Assembly (NCBI GenBank): GCA_020634755.1
Contig: JACKBC010000002.1
Location: 1 to 64,000 of the forward strand
Direction: 5' to 3'
Length of the DNA stretch: 64,000 nucleotides
From: Caldilineaceae bacterium
GTDB lineage: Bacteria > Chloroflexota > Anaerolineae > Caldilineales > Caldilineaceae
The notes under the pieces were generated by a model. It searched no databases and was not told the origin of the DNA. It saw only the letters and a list, made by a program, of their open reading frames with translations. The position numbers and the translations under genes are program-made. Shown here one piece after another: positions 28,701 through 37,623 of the stretch (positions are counted from its first letter, which is position 1; each line of letters begins with the position of its first letter).

Positions 28701-28783
28701 AATAGCAGCGGGCTGAGCATGCGTTGCCCCTGCCACTGTGACCGTAATTTCGCTTTTGCCGTGCGTAAACAAAGACGCATCAT
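25706..28783 (-). CDS. Secreted C25 (gingipain-type) cysteine peptidase, second copy
   Basis: About 1025 residues from ATG at 28783, which has GAGG upstream; an ATG at 28807 is the alternative. A signal peptide ends near PPSALGQ. The N-terminal beta-rich region includes the family's YRLTYDELVAAG and LRMMYNGQEIAI. The C25 catalytic domain has LLVGDGNYDPLGY, GETAADNRYAAIVGDD and SIGRFPAKT, the active-site His in FVSYVGHGAKQYW (about 870) and the Cys in AMTCLEGFFH (about 904). The tail is FLPILMRD. It hydrolyses proteins outside the cell; side-chain preference is unknown. It lies close behind the paralogue at 28817, so the two are co-transcribed, and precedes a large surface protein that could be a partner or substrate. 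Confidence 0.88.
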   Translation of the reverse strand: MMRLCLRTAKAKLRSQWQGQRMLSPLLFVLALCMPFITPPSALGQSISPQLEGPSGASAHVALNIDDDSGEITVEMITSEFTFADGMSAAGPCKKIVAPEYEQSSTPGEPQLPIYVGLVGAPPSGNISIEIRSMESVTLTGNMNICPAPLAAAQPGAGDVTPFMEEPTAPDPNVYGLNAIYPQQSAVISELGFMRSQRLARFTLYPFQVDHVTGQLIYHRFMRVAIRFSEGVTQTSGEAAVEDEAFERVMRGLLLNYNAARNWRGFPLTGQEVTAWTPPADAYRVLVSQSGIYRLTYDELVAAGFPPDLVDPTQLRMMYNGQEIAIRIVGQQPDGGWGSDSAILFYGEAPNERFAPANVYWLSLQPPQEGLDRSAESSGRRMEEYSNNRAAQASAETMAVTQLHMEENSNYVSSLPMAPGFDHWYGRRITAVGAGLTGQQDIVMDLDPATSGNVVARLQVTLAGNVRGPHHLRILLNRTQIFEGHWEDRTYQTFETTFDHNLLQAGENTLRLQLVNDAPGQTVDMAYIDWAKLTYARGLVAQDNHIDFTNRGSGNWKYSIATFDNSEVEAYDVTDPTKVRLVLGAVENGRFDFSDYQATARHYIVSATANQLAPLAIEQANSTDLRAISTSVDYIMIAHPDLVDAIRPLADYRTRHGLNVMVVNLQDIYDQFNYGRASAQAIQDFLKYAYTNWPAPAPRFVLLVGDGNYDPLGYLTTSEPSLLPPYLAMVDPDLGETAADNRYAAIVGDDLIPDLSIGRFPAKTPTDVAAMVEKTMRYEQAPIDPNWNQGILFVADDLEGGGGAFQNFSNAIADGYIETSSGRLALVPEEYARTKLYLGAGCEDGAPAIQCRQEIVDAVNEGRLFVSYVGHGAKQYWAEEQIFNQDALFQLHNADRLPIMLAMTCLEGFFHEAEANSDAFGEMIVRLPQNGAVASWSPTGFGLASGHDYLETGFFLGLFHQGLTTMGEATTFGKMHMMAHAPANKYDDLLDTFVLFGDPALTVRSAGREPVVDIQHQFLPILMRD

Positions 28784-28816
28784 CCCAACCTCAAACCCTA
28801 AGGTCATTTTTACAAA

Positions 28817-31795
28817 TTATCTTGCTGCCACTGGAATAAAGAGCAGGTGCGAGTCCGCCGCCTGCGATGCAGCTAGCCCATATTCCACGCTCGTTCCATC
28901 CAAATTTAAAATTTCCAGCCGATACCAATACACAACGCCGGTTTCTACATTGGCATCCAAATATGTGTAATCTGCCCCCGTTGGCGTACCCGAAGATTTG
29001 CCTGCGATTAAATCGCCATTTATTTGCCCAAAGGGCCCATCTGGCGCTGTGCTGCGCAACACGTTAAAGCCCAGCAGGTCAGGCTCATCCAATGTTTCCC
29101 ACGCCACCATAATACCGTCGTCGTGATAAGTTGCCGTCAGGCCGGCTATCTGTACAGCCGTACGCGCCACGTAGGTTTGGATATGCAACGCCGGATCACC
29201 CAGCAGATTGAAGGTGTCGATCAGGTCATCATATTTATGCTGCGGCGCGTTATAATATAAGTGCTCTTTGCCCGCGGTCATGGCCGCGCCCAATTGTTGC
29301 ACGCCGTTCTGAAAGACGGCCAGAAAAAGGCCCTGTTCCAAATAATCATGCCCGGTGGCCACGCCAAAGCCAGTTGGCGACCAGCTTGCCACCGCCCCGC
29401 CATTGGGGTTTAGCAAATAGCTTTCGCTGAGCGAGCGGCTGCCTGTAGGCGGCTCGTGAAAAAAGCCTTCAAAACAGGCCATGCCCAGGAAAATAGATAG
29501 CTTATCAGAATTCGTCAGACTTTGGGCCAACGTTGGGTCCATCAGCTTTTCAATGGCCCAGTTGCGGGTCTGTGCATGCCCTACGTAGCTCACAAACAGC
29601 GCGCCCTGATTGTTAATGGTGTCGGCGATTGCCGTGCGGCACTCGTTGGCCACCGCTGGATTATTGGTGTCGCAGGTGCGGCCCAAATAGACTTTGGTCG
29701 GCGTGTAGGGATAAGGCAAAAACTTTGTACCGAACGGATCATTGGGGTCGGCGAAGCCGTTGGCCAGCGTATCCGAAAAGGCATAAAAATCACCGCCACC
29801 GCCCTCGAGATCGTCCGCAATCAGCAAAATATTGGTATTCCATTCATCACGTGGTGGCGACGATTCGTAACTGATCGTCTTGCTCACCATGATCCCGACT
29901 TCATTGGCGCTAAAGGCCGGAAAGCGCCCAATGTCCATATCGGGCAAAATATCATTGTTCAAAAAAGTCACTAGTCGGCTATCAGCGGCCGTCTCGCCCA
30001 AAATGGGGTCCGACGGGTAGATCATGGTTGGGACATATGTCTTTTTGCTATTGCTAAAATATTGACGCATGTCGCTGGTGCCGCCACCCGCCATTAGCAC
30101 AAATTGCGGCGCCGGCGGTTGCCAATTGGCATGTGCATATGCCAAAAAATCGCGAATCGATTCCGGCGCAAGCAACCCACCATTAAACTGATCATAAATC
30201 TGCTGCACATCGATCATGGCCACGCGATATTGACGCGCCCGCCACTCGGCCAGCGGCAGCGTTTGATTCCAAAAATCACCGTGGGTAATGACAATCCAAT
30301 CGGCTCCGTTGCGTGTATCCAGCAAATCACCCGGGGCAGCAAGCGTAGCCCCAGCCACGTTGGCTGTCGTTAGCTCAGCTGCGTATATACCGCCGGCTGG
30401 ATTGGCGGCGCTGGGGGTATAGGGTGAAGTCAGGTACTCTGCCTTTTCAATTTGGGCGGGCGTCAACGTCGCTGTAGGCGTCCAGGCCAGATAACGTCGA
30501 CCGGCGCCTCCCTCACCAAAAGAGACGGTGTAAGGTGCTGAAGCGCCAATGGTCAACGTAGTGGGGTCAAAACGCTGTACGTTGCTCATATCCGTCACGT
30601 CATAGATGGTGATGTTGCTGGAGGGCAGATTGCGGACCGAATAGCGCGTGGGTGATTCATTGGCAGCGCCCCAGAACTCAAGTTGACCGCCATCTGCCGT
30701 ATAGTCGGCATAATAGTGCAGTTCGATCCAGTCCACATAAACTTCGCTAATATTACTGTCGATGTTAAACGCCTCTACGTAAAGCTGATTATTGCCGCTA
30801 TAGAGTAGCGTCTGCGAAAAGGCCGCCACTGCCGTAAATGGCTCATAATTTCGCCAGCTCGTCGTGTCTTCAAAAATGACCGTACCATTGAGAACCAAAC
30901 GCAGGCCATGTTTGTTGTTGAGCCCACCCACCATGTGTGCGGAAACCGTGGCCGTCAAAGTCTGATTCAATTGTGGGTCTGTGGGGAGATGATTGACGGC
31001 CAGGTCAAACTTCTGGCTCTTGACACCGGTGCTGCCCAAAATCTGCAATTTGAGCCAGAGCCAGTGGTCATCGTCGGGATTGAACAGACTACCTGAGCTG
31101 TAGCGTGGATATCGCGATTCATAGCGATTTTGCTTCTCTTGGTGGTTCGTCTTCAGATGGGCCGTGGCCAGCGTCCCGGCGGCTGAACCATTCTTCAGCG
31201 CCATGCGTTTGCCGGACGCACCGCCATAGGTAAGCCAGTAAACGTTGCGCCCCGTATATTGGTGATGCGACAATGCGCCCTCAAAATAGAGCGAGTCTAC
31301 GCTGCGGCCATAAAACCGAATCAGATCGCCTGCGTCAAAACGCCCATCGGCCTCTCCTTCCACCTGAATGGCGACCTCTTGCCCCATATAGAAGACACGA
31401 AACGTTCGTGGGTCAATTGTACTAACCGGCAGACCTGCATTTTGTAGATAGCTGTAGCTCATCTCCATGATGCCGTCTTGCACCACATAGATGCGATAGG
31501 CCGGGTCGGGCGGCGACCAGTATGTGGGCACAATCGATTGCGTGGTAAATGTGAACTCACTATCTATATCGGTGGGTAGCGTAGTGCCGGCCCCACCTGC
31601 TGGTTCGGCTGAGCTTTCCACAGGCGCTGTTTGCGCCAGAGCAGCTGAGTGCGCCACCGTCAAAAGCAGCAGAAGCAACAGACCAAGGCTAAAAAATATG
31701 GGCCGCATGCGGCTGGATGTCCAAACCGGAGGCTTTACAGATTGTCGTTCAATTGTGGTGCAATTGGTTTCTGTGCAATCTATAGGGTGACTCAT
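28817..31795 (-). CDS. Secreted C25 (gingipain-type) cysteine peptidase, first copy
   Basis: A 992-residue exported protein. The ATG at 31795 has GAGGAG 12 nt upstream. The signal core LGLLLLLLLTVAHSAALAQ starts near residue 37. The C25 domain carries FVLMAGGGTSD, GETAADSRLVTFL and DMDIGRFPAFS, His in YVGHAQTRNW (about 739) and Cys in GMACFEGFFH (about 774). A fibronectin-like domain follows (GLTATYHDDGIMVAWETLDEPDLLGFNVLRS), which its paralogue lacks, and the tail is LLFIPVAAR. It is the first gene of the three-gene surface/protease set and is divergent from the giant Asp-rich gene. Tandem paralogues with differing C-terminal modules suggest duplication. Confidence 0.88.
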   Translation of the reverse strand: MSHPIDCTETNCTTIERQSVKPPVWTSSRMRPIFFSLGLLLLLLLTVAHSAALAQTAPVESSAEPAGGAGTTLPTDIDSEFTFTTQSIVPTYWSPPDPAYRIYVVQDGIMEMSYSYLQNAGLPVSTIDPRTFRVFYMGQEVAIQVEGEADGRFDAGDLIRFYGRSVDSLYFEGALSHHQYTGRNVYWLTYGGASGKRMALKNGSAAGTLATAHLKTNHQEKQNRYESRYPRYSSGSLFNPDDDHWLWLKLQILGSTGVKSQKFDLAVNHLPTDPQLNQTLTATVSAHMVGGLNNKHGLRLVLNGTVIFEDTTSWRNYEPFTAVAAFSQTLLYSGNNQLYVEAFNIDSNISEVYVDWIELHYYADYTADGGQLEFWGAANESPTRYSVRNLPSSNITIYDVTDMSNVQRFDPTTLTIGASAPYTVSFGEGGAGRRYLAWTPTATLTPAQIEKAEYLTSPYTPSAANPAGGIYAAELTTANVAGATLAAPGDLLDTRNGADWIVITHGDFWNQTLPLAEWRARQYRVAMIDVQQIYDQFNGGLLAPESIRDFLAYAHANWQPPAPQFVLMAGGGTSDMRQYFSNSKKTYVPTMIYPSDPILGETAADSRLVTFLNNDILPDMDIGRFPAFSANEVGIMVSKTISYESSPPRDEWNTNILLIADDLEGGGGDFYAFSDTLANGFADPNDPFGTKFLPYPYTPTKVYLGRTCDTNNPAVANECRTAIADTINNQGALFVSYVGHAQTRNWAIEKLMDPTLAQSLTNSDKLSIFLGMACFEGFFHEPPTGSRSLSESYLLNPNGGAVASWSPTGFGVATGHDYLEQGLFLAVFQNGVQQLGAAMTAGKEHLYYNAPQHKYDDLIDTFNLLGDPALHIQTYVARTAVQIAGLTATYHDDGIMVAWETLDEPDLLGFNVLRSTAPDGPFGQINGDLIAGKSSGTPTGADYTYLDANVETGVVYWYRLEILNLDGTSVEYGLAASQAADSHLLFIPVAAR

Positions 31796-31981
31796 TACAC
31801 AACTCGCTCCTCATTTACAACTTACAATAGCTTCAGTTCCCCATTGTATCGAAATTCCTCCCATTTGTATTTAGTACTTTTTTCCCATCTACGTGGCTCT
31901 GCCGATCTGACATTTAGCCCATTCCCGGCAATGCATAATCCGTAGATCGCAATCGCCAGAGATAGGGCTGGATTCAACAAA

Positions 31982-32026
31982 TCAGACCGACGCCTATTGC
32001 GCCAACACCATTGTGGTGTACTGAAT
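31982..32026. repeat. GACCGA...GGTGTAC dispersed repeat, copy 1
   Basis: About 42 bp containing AGACCGACGCC and the palindrome ACACCATTGTGGTGT (32005-32019). It aligns with copies at 40991-41032, 63603-63647 (opposite strand) and a diverged one at 45921-45956. It lies in the divergent promoter region between the C25 operon and the giant Asp-rich gene. Confidence 0.6.
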
Positions 32027-32160
32027 ATGTAATCTTTTCATTGCATTTATATTTGTGCAATAGGACAAAGGTACTAGTTACATTGCAACAATTATTCGAT
32101 AAGATTGCTTACACTGGGCGCAAAATGCCGAAAACATATTCCTTATTTCTGGATACCTTT

Positions 32161-35100
32161 ATGATCATCCCCTCATATAAACGAGCCTTTACACTCTTCC
32201 TTTGCGCGCTTCTTCCCATTTGCATCGTAATGCCAACATTGGCCAAAGAACTTGATGCCCAGCCTTACGCCGCTTCGCACGGGCGCGCAGCCACGGGACG
32301 GCCAGCAGCCCGCACTGCATTTGTGGATACGGATCAGGATGGGTTGGATGATGCAGTGGATATAGATGATGACAGCGACGGCATCACCGATGCGGCGGAG
32401 GGTGGCGGAGCCGTGGATACGGACCAAGATGGGCTCGCAGACTCGCTCGATGCGGACAGCGACAATGATGGCGTCCCCGACGCCACCGAAGGCCACGATC
32501 TGGACCACGATGGTCAGGCCGATGCGCTGCCCAGTGGACGAGATGCCGATCTGGATGGGCTGGATGACGCATATGACGCCGACCAGCAGGGCGTCCCCGC
32601 GCCTTTGCCCGATTTGGATGGCGATGGCGCGGCAGACTTTCGCGATCGCGATGACGATGAGGATGGGCTGGCTACCAAGCGAGAAGATTTGGATAACAGC
32701 GGCTCGCCCATTAATGATGATAGCGATGGCGATAACACGCCCGACTATCTAGATGCGGATGCGCCGCGCGACATTGATGGCGACGATATCCCCAATGCAA
32801 CCGACCTCGATGACGATGGCGACGGCATTCTTGACCGCGCTGAAGGCAATGGCGCTATTGATAGTGACGGCGACGGCACGGTAGATGCCTATGACCGTGA
32901 CAGCGATAATGATGGCGTGCCCGATGCCACCGAAGGGCACGATGCCAACCACGACGGCCTGCCAGATCGCACTGCCACCGGCGCCGATGATAATGGCAAT
33001 GGCGTGGACAATGCATTTGACCCCGCCAACGAAGGCGTAGCCGCGCCGCTGCCCAATACAGATGGTGACGCATGGCCCGATTTTCAAGATAAGGACGACG
33101 ATGGTGATTCAGTCCCCACGGCGCGCGAAGACCAGAACGGGGACGGCTCTTGGGCCAACGACAATCAAGACGGCGACGCCCGCCCCAATTATTTGGATGC
33201 CGACGATGATGGGGATGGCGCGCTGACGCGGATGGAGGATCCCAATGGCGATGGTGATCCCACCAATGACGATACGGACGGCAGCGGTGGCGCGAATTAC
33301 CTGGATCGCGATGATGACGGCGACGGACTCATTACGCTGTTGGAAGATCTAAACCTCAATGGTGACCCAACTGATGATGACTTTGACGGTGACGGCGCGG
33401 TCAACTATCTGGACATGGACGACGATGGCGATGGCGTTCCCACACGCAGCGAGGATTTAAACCGCGACCGCAACTACGTCAACGATGATACGGATGGTGA
33501 TGTGACGCCCAATTATTTAGACGTGGATGATGACAACGATTCAATTTTGACGCGCAACGAGGATTTGAATGGGGATAGGGACTTTACCAATGAAGATACC
33601 GATCTAGATAATCTACCCAACTATTTGGACGCCGATGACGATGGCGATACCATTCCGACCCGGCTAGAGGATGTGAACGGCAACGGCGACCCGCGCGACG
33701 ATAACACCGACGGCGATGCTCTGCCCAACTATTTGGACACCGATGATGACGGTGACACGCTGCCCACGCTGCTGGAGGATGCCGATGGGAATAGCGCCTT
33801 GGGCAATGATGATACAGACGGCGATTTAGCGCCCAATTATTTGGACGCTGATGATGATGGCGATGGCGTACTGACGGCACGCGAAGATGTGAGCGGCGAC
33901 GGTCTTCTGCGTAACGATGATACGGACCGCGACGGTCGGCCCAACTTTCTAGATGCCGATGACGACGGCGACCACGTTCTCACAATCAACGAAGATCACA
34001 ACCTCGATCTGGACCCGTTCAATGATGATGCGGACCAAGATGGCAAGCCGGATTTTTTGGATGCCGACGATGACGGCGATGGGCTAGCCACGGTGCAGGA
34101 AGACCCCAATGGCGATGGCGATCCGCGCAATGACAACAGCGATGGCGATGCACAGCCCAATTATCTAGACAGTGATGACGATAATGATGCGGTTCCCACG
34201 CGACGAGAGGATCTCAATGGTGATGGTAATTACACCAACGACGACACCGATAATGACCGCATCTACAACTATCTGGATACTGATGACGATGGCGATACGG
34301 TACTGACCCGCGCCGAGGATATAAACGACAACGGCGATCCGACCGATGATGATTCTGATGGCGATGGCATTGCCGACTATTTAGACCCTTTTGACAACCG
34401 CTCCGGCTTTGGCGATGCCGACGGCGATACGGTCGCCGACACCGTTGAGTGCATGGTGGGTTCGCCCTGCCCCAATACCGATGGTGACATTAGTGACGAC
34501 GGCGCCCCCGATTATTTAGACCCCGATGATGATGGCGACGGCGTGCCGACGGTCGACGAAGACCCCAATCTCAACGGGAACCCCATCGATGATGACTCCG
34601 ACGGCGACGGTATTCCCGACTATTTGGACCCAGCGGACGCCGGCGCCAATGCTGGCGATAGCGATGGCGATGGCCTGCTTGATGATGTCGAATGCCCGCA
34701 TGGTGTGCCCTGCCCGGACAGCGACGGTGATACTTTCCCTGATTACGTCGATGGCGATGATGATGGGGACGGCGCGCCCACGCGGCTGGAAGAAGCTGCG
34801 CGCGATCTGGATGGCGACGGTACGCCCAATTACCTGGACGCCGACGATGACGGAGATGGCGTGTTAACGCGCCGAGAGGATATTGATGGGGACGGCGACC
34901 CAACCAATGACGACACGGATGGCGACGGTATGCCCAATTATCTGGATGCCGATGATGATAACGATGAATTGATGGCGGCACAAGAAGATTTGAACGGCGA
35001 TAGCGATCCGTTTAACGACGATAGCGATCAAGATGAGACGCCCAATTTCTTAGATGCCGATGATGATGGGGACGGCGCGCTTTCGCGTTGGGAAGATACA

Positions 35101-36633
35101 AATGGCGATGGCGACCCCACCAATGATGATCTGGATCAAGATGGACTGGCCAACTATTTGGACCCCGATGATGATGGCGATGGCATTCTGACGCTGGCGG
35201 AGGATCACAATGCCAATGGTGACCCCACCGACGATGATGCCGACGGGGATGGCGCCCCCGACTTTCTGGATACCGATGCCGATGACGATGGGCTGCTGGA
35301 TGGAGTTGAAGAGCCTGGCGACCGCGATGGTGATGGACTGCTCAGCCGCATCGATATTGATGCCGATGGCGATGGTGTTTTGGATCGCGATGAAACTGAT
35401 GCCGATGCTGATGATGATGGGCTAGCCAACTATTTGGATATTGACGCCGACGGTGATGGTATTCCGGACAATATTGAAGCCCAGAGCATCCAGGATTATC
35501 GTCCGCCACAGGTTACGGTAAGATCCGCGGCGCAATCTGCGATTTCAACAGGCGCAAGCGGCATCTTGACCAATACGGTAGATAGCGACGGTGATGGGCT
35601 CAACAACGCCTACGACACGGACAGCGGTGGCCAAGCAATCCTGTTGGTCAACACTGATCAAGCGGACGCGCCAGACTATTTGGACAGTGACGCCGACAAT
35701 GACGGTCTGCTGGATCTCTTTGAGGCGGGTTTTGACAACCCGCTCCGCACAGACGCCGATCAAGATGGCCTAGACGATGCCTTCGATCTTGCGCCCGGTC
35801 GCGATGCGGCCAACGGCAGCGGCAATCCCGCCGAGTGGATGCCCGACCACGATGGCGATCTGCTGACCTCCGGCGGCAATGTGGATTTCCGCGACAATGA
35901 TGACGACAACGATGGCATCTACACGGAGTTTGAATTTGCCGACCCCAACGGCAATGGCAGCCCCAGCGACGCGCGTGATACCGACGCTGATAATAAGCCC
36001 AATTATCTGGACAACGATGATGACAACGACGGCCTTTACACCATTGCCGAAGAGGCCACGCCCCATCAGGACGGCAGCCCGCTGGACGCGCGCGATTCGG
36101 ATCGGGACGGACAGCCCGACTTTTTAGACGGTGACGATGATGGCGACGGCGCGTTGACCATCAACGAAGACGCCGACCCCAACCACAACTTTCTGCCCGA
36201 TGATGCACGGGACAGCGATGGTGACGGCATCCCCGACTATTTGGATGCGGCAGACAAAGGGTCAATGCCCACGGCGCCCAAAGCGGTGACGCTGGTCAGC
36301 TTTACCGTAACGCAGCAGGGCGCGAGCCTCTTTGTCCAGTGGGTCACGTCAGAAGAGATCGATACGCTGGGCTTCTTTGTGGATATGAGCGGCAGCCAAA
36401 CCTACGACTCGCCGGTGCGCATGACCACCGTACCCATTCCGGGCAAGGGACAGCAGGGCGGTCAATACGGCGTGGTGGTGCCGCTGGCCGCGCCCGGGTT
36501 AACCAATGGCGAACACAGCTTTTGGCTGGTAGAGATTGAAGTGAATGGCAAGATCAATGTATATGGACCGGCGGTTGTAAATGGAGAAAGCAAAGCGCCG
36601 TTTACCATTCACTTGCCTCTCGTAAAAAAATAG
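32161..36633 (+). CDS. Giant Asp-rich calcium-binding-repeat surface protein
   Basis: About 1490 residues from ATG at 32161, chosen because it gives a compact signal peptide (MIIPSYKRAFTLFLCALLPI); ATG at 32125 or 32011 would lengthen it. Nearly the whole mature protein is a run of thrombospondin type-3-like units of the form D-x-D-x-D-G and D-D-D-G-D-G-x-x-T/L-R-x-E-D, most ending P-N-Y-L-D. The acid content is extreme, so it should bind many calcium ions and stiffen on doing so. The last about 110 residues (LVSFTVTQQGASLFVQWVTSEEIDTLGFF) form the same terminal module as the 21944 protein, ending IHLPLVKK. It is probably a cell-surface spacer or adhesin. Divergent from the C25 peptidase genes. 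Confidence 0.88.
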   Translation: MIIPSYKRAFTLFLCALLPICIVMPTLAKELDAQPYAASHGRAATGRPAARTAFVDTDQDGLDDAVDIDDDSDGITDAAEGGGAVDTDQDGLADSLDADSDNDGVPDATEGHDLDHDGQADALPSGRDADLDGLDDAYDADQQGVPAPLPDLDGDGAADFRDRDDDEDGLATKREDLDNSGSPINDDSDGDNTPDYLDADAPRDIDGDDIPNATDLDDDGDGILDRAEGNGAIDSDGDGTVDAYDRDSDNDGVPDATEGHDANHDGLPDRTATGADDNGNGVDNAFDPANEGVAAPLPNTDGDAWPDFQDKDDDGDSVPTAREDQNGDGSWANDNQDGDARPNYLDADDDGDGALTRMEDPNGDGDPTNDDTDGSGGANYLDRDDDGDGLITLLEDLNLNGDPTDDDFDGDGAVNYLDMDDDGDGVPTRSEDLNRDRNYVNDDTDGDVTPNYLDVDDDNDSILTRNEDLNGDRDFTNEDTDLDNLPNYLDADDDGDTIPTRLEDVNGNGDPRDDNTDGDALPNYLDTDDDGDTLPTLLEDADGNSALGNDDTDGDLAPNYLDADDDGDGVLTAREDVSGDGLLRNDDTDRDGRPNFLDADDDGDHVLTINEDHNLDLDPFNDDADQDGKPDFLDADDDGDGLATVQEDPNGDGDPRNDNSDGDAQPNYLDSDDDNDAVPTRREDLNGDGNYTNDDTDNDRIYNYLDTDDDGDTVLTRAEDINDNGDPTDDDSDGDGIADYLDPFDNRSGFGDADGDTVADTVECMVGSPCPNTDGDISDDGAPDYLDPDDDGDGVPTVDEDPNLNGNPIDDDSDGDGIPDYLDPADAGANAGDSDGDGLLDDVECPHGVPCPDSDGDTFPDYVDGDDDGDGAPTRLEEAARDLDGDGTPNYLDADDDGDGVLTRREDIDGDGDPTNDDTDGDGMPNYLDADDDNDELMAAQEDLNGDSDPFNDDSDQDETPNFLDADDDGDGALSRWEDTNGDGDPTNDDLDQDGLANYLDPDDDGDGILTLAEDHNANGDPTDDDADGDGAPDFLDTDADDDGLLDGVEEPGDRDGDGLLSRIDIDADGDGVLDRDETDADADDDGLANYLDIDADGDGIPDNIEAQSIQDYRPPQVTVRSAAQSAISTGASGILTNTVDSDGDGLNNAYDTDSGGQAILLVNTDQADAPDYLDSDADNDGLLDLFEAGFDNPLRTDADQDGLDDAFDLAPGRDAANGSGNPAEWMPDHDGDLLTSGGNVDFRDNDDDNDGIYTEFEFADPNGNGSPSDARDTDADNKPNYLDNDDDNDGLYTIAEEATPHQDGSPLDARDSDRDGQPDFLDGDDDGDGALTINEDADPNHNFLPDDARDSDGDGIPDYLDAADKGSMPTAPKAVTLVSFTVTQQGASLFVQWVTSEEIDTLGFFVDMSGSQTYDSPVRMTTVPIPGKGQQGGQYGVVVPLAAPGLTNGEHSFWLVEIEVNGKINVYGPAVVNGESKAPFTIHLPLVKK

Positions 36634-36828
36634 GGCTCAACAGCAGCTCGTGTATCAGCCCCTGAGATCCAAAAACAATCCCCGTTTAGCTTATATACCC
36701 CGTTCTATACCCTAATCTCTTCATTGGTCTATAGAAACCATTCCCTCTTTTTGCTATGCTGCCTTATGCAGATCGAAAGCGTCGTTCTGCAATATACAAA
36801 TTGACCCATCGTCTGCAAGGAGATAAAT

Positions 36829-37032
36829 ATGAATAGCGATATATTAGAGGGCAAGTGGCAACAACTCAAAGGCCACGTTAAAGAGCAATGGGGCGAACTG
36901 ACCGACAATGAAGTGGCCCAAACCGAAGGCAACTATGATCAGTTGGTCGGCCTATTGCAAGAAAAGTATGGGTATGCCCGCCAGCGAGCCGAAGAAGAAG
37001 TAAATGCCTGGGCGAAACGGTACCGCAATTAA
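36829..37032 (+). CDS. CsbD family stress protein
   Basis: A 67-residue hydrophilic helical protein with the CsbD-like pattern: ILEGKWQQLKGHVKEQWGELTDNEV, then EGNYDQLVGLLQEKYGYARQRAEEEVNAW. AAGGAGATAA lies just before the ATG. CsbD-like proteins are small, abundant general-stress proteins of unknown mechanism. It is followed 116 nt later by a DUF1328 membrane protein, a pairing also seen in other bacteria's stress regulons. Confidence 0.92.
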   Translation: MNSDILEGKWQQLKGHVKEQWGELTDNEVAQTEGNYDQLVGLLQEKYGYARQRAEEEVNAWAKRYRN

Positions 37033-37148
37033 TTCAGTACCGGCTTAGGCCAAAACCGATGTGGCTGCTGCTTGGAGATGTGCCAAAGCAGCAGCCACGT
37101 TTATAAGTTGGATGTTAAGTCTTAACCAAACTGGAAGGGGATATTACT

Positions 37149-37310
37149 ATGCTTAGATGGTCTATTATTTTTCTAATCGTAGCGTTGATTGCTGGTGTTC
37201 TAGGATTTAGTGGCGTTGCTGGCGCGGCAAGCAATATTGCCTGGATTCTATTCGTCGTCTTTTTGATTATTTTTGTGGTGTCGCTCGTTATGGGAAGACG
37301 CCCTGTGTAA
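37149..37310 (+). CDS. DUF1328 small membrane protein
   Basis: A 53-residue protein with two membrane segments: MLRWSIIFLIVALIAGVLGF, then GVAGAASNIAWILFVVFLIIFVVSLVMG, ending RRPV. This is the standard length and sequence pattern of the DUF1328 (YtjA-like) family. AAGGGG lies 8-10 nt before the ATG. The function of the family is unknown. It probably shares a transcript with the CsbD gene, closed by the terminator at 37406. Confidence 0.88.
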   Translation: MLRWSIIFLIVALIAGVLGFSGVAGAASNIAWILFVVFLIIFVVSLVMGRRPV

Positions 37311-37405
37311 TCTGACTTTACCAGATCTGATAATAGAGATCTGATAATCTGCGTGTGATAATACACGAAGTGCGCACAAGCTATGCGCCATAGCAAAAAT
37401 AACAA

Positions 37406-37434
37406 AGCAGAGTGAGGATTCTCGCTCTGCTTTT
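37406..37434 (+). terminator. Rho-independent terminator after CsbD/DUF1328 genes
   Basis: AGCAGAG(T)GAG and CTC(G)CTCTGCT form a stem with a short loop, followed by TTTT. It lies about 96 nt after the DUF1328 stop. The remaining spacer to 37623 contains no gene, only a scrap of the GGGCTTCGACAAGC repeat type. Confidence 0.7.
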
Positions 37435-37623
37435 CAAATTCTTCTGGTAACGATTTAGACGTCCCCTAAGCTTGGCACTTCACCAAGTGACCGCACAGCG
37501 GCAAGGGGCATGGGCTTCGACAAGCGTTGTTGCTCTGCAACCACTTTGTGAATGACTAAACTCACACTGAACTCACGCCGAAGTCTCAGCCCACGCGGAT
37601 CTGGATAGTTACGTTATCAATCG

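Noticed and set aside
32300..36250. Repetitive DNA suggestive of a CRISPR or satellite
   Set aside because: It is in-frame coding for Asp-rich repeats with synonymous variation and no constant repeat/spacer pattern.
21944..36633. Exported proteins as exosortase (PEP-CTERM) or LPxTG sortase substrates
   Set aside because: Their tails lack a PEP motif, a membrane helix with basic end, or an LPxTG signal.
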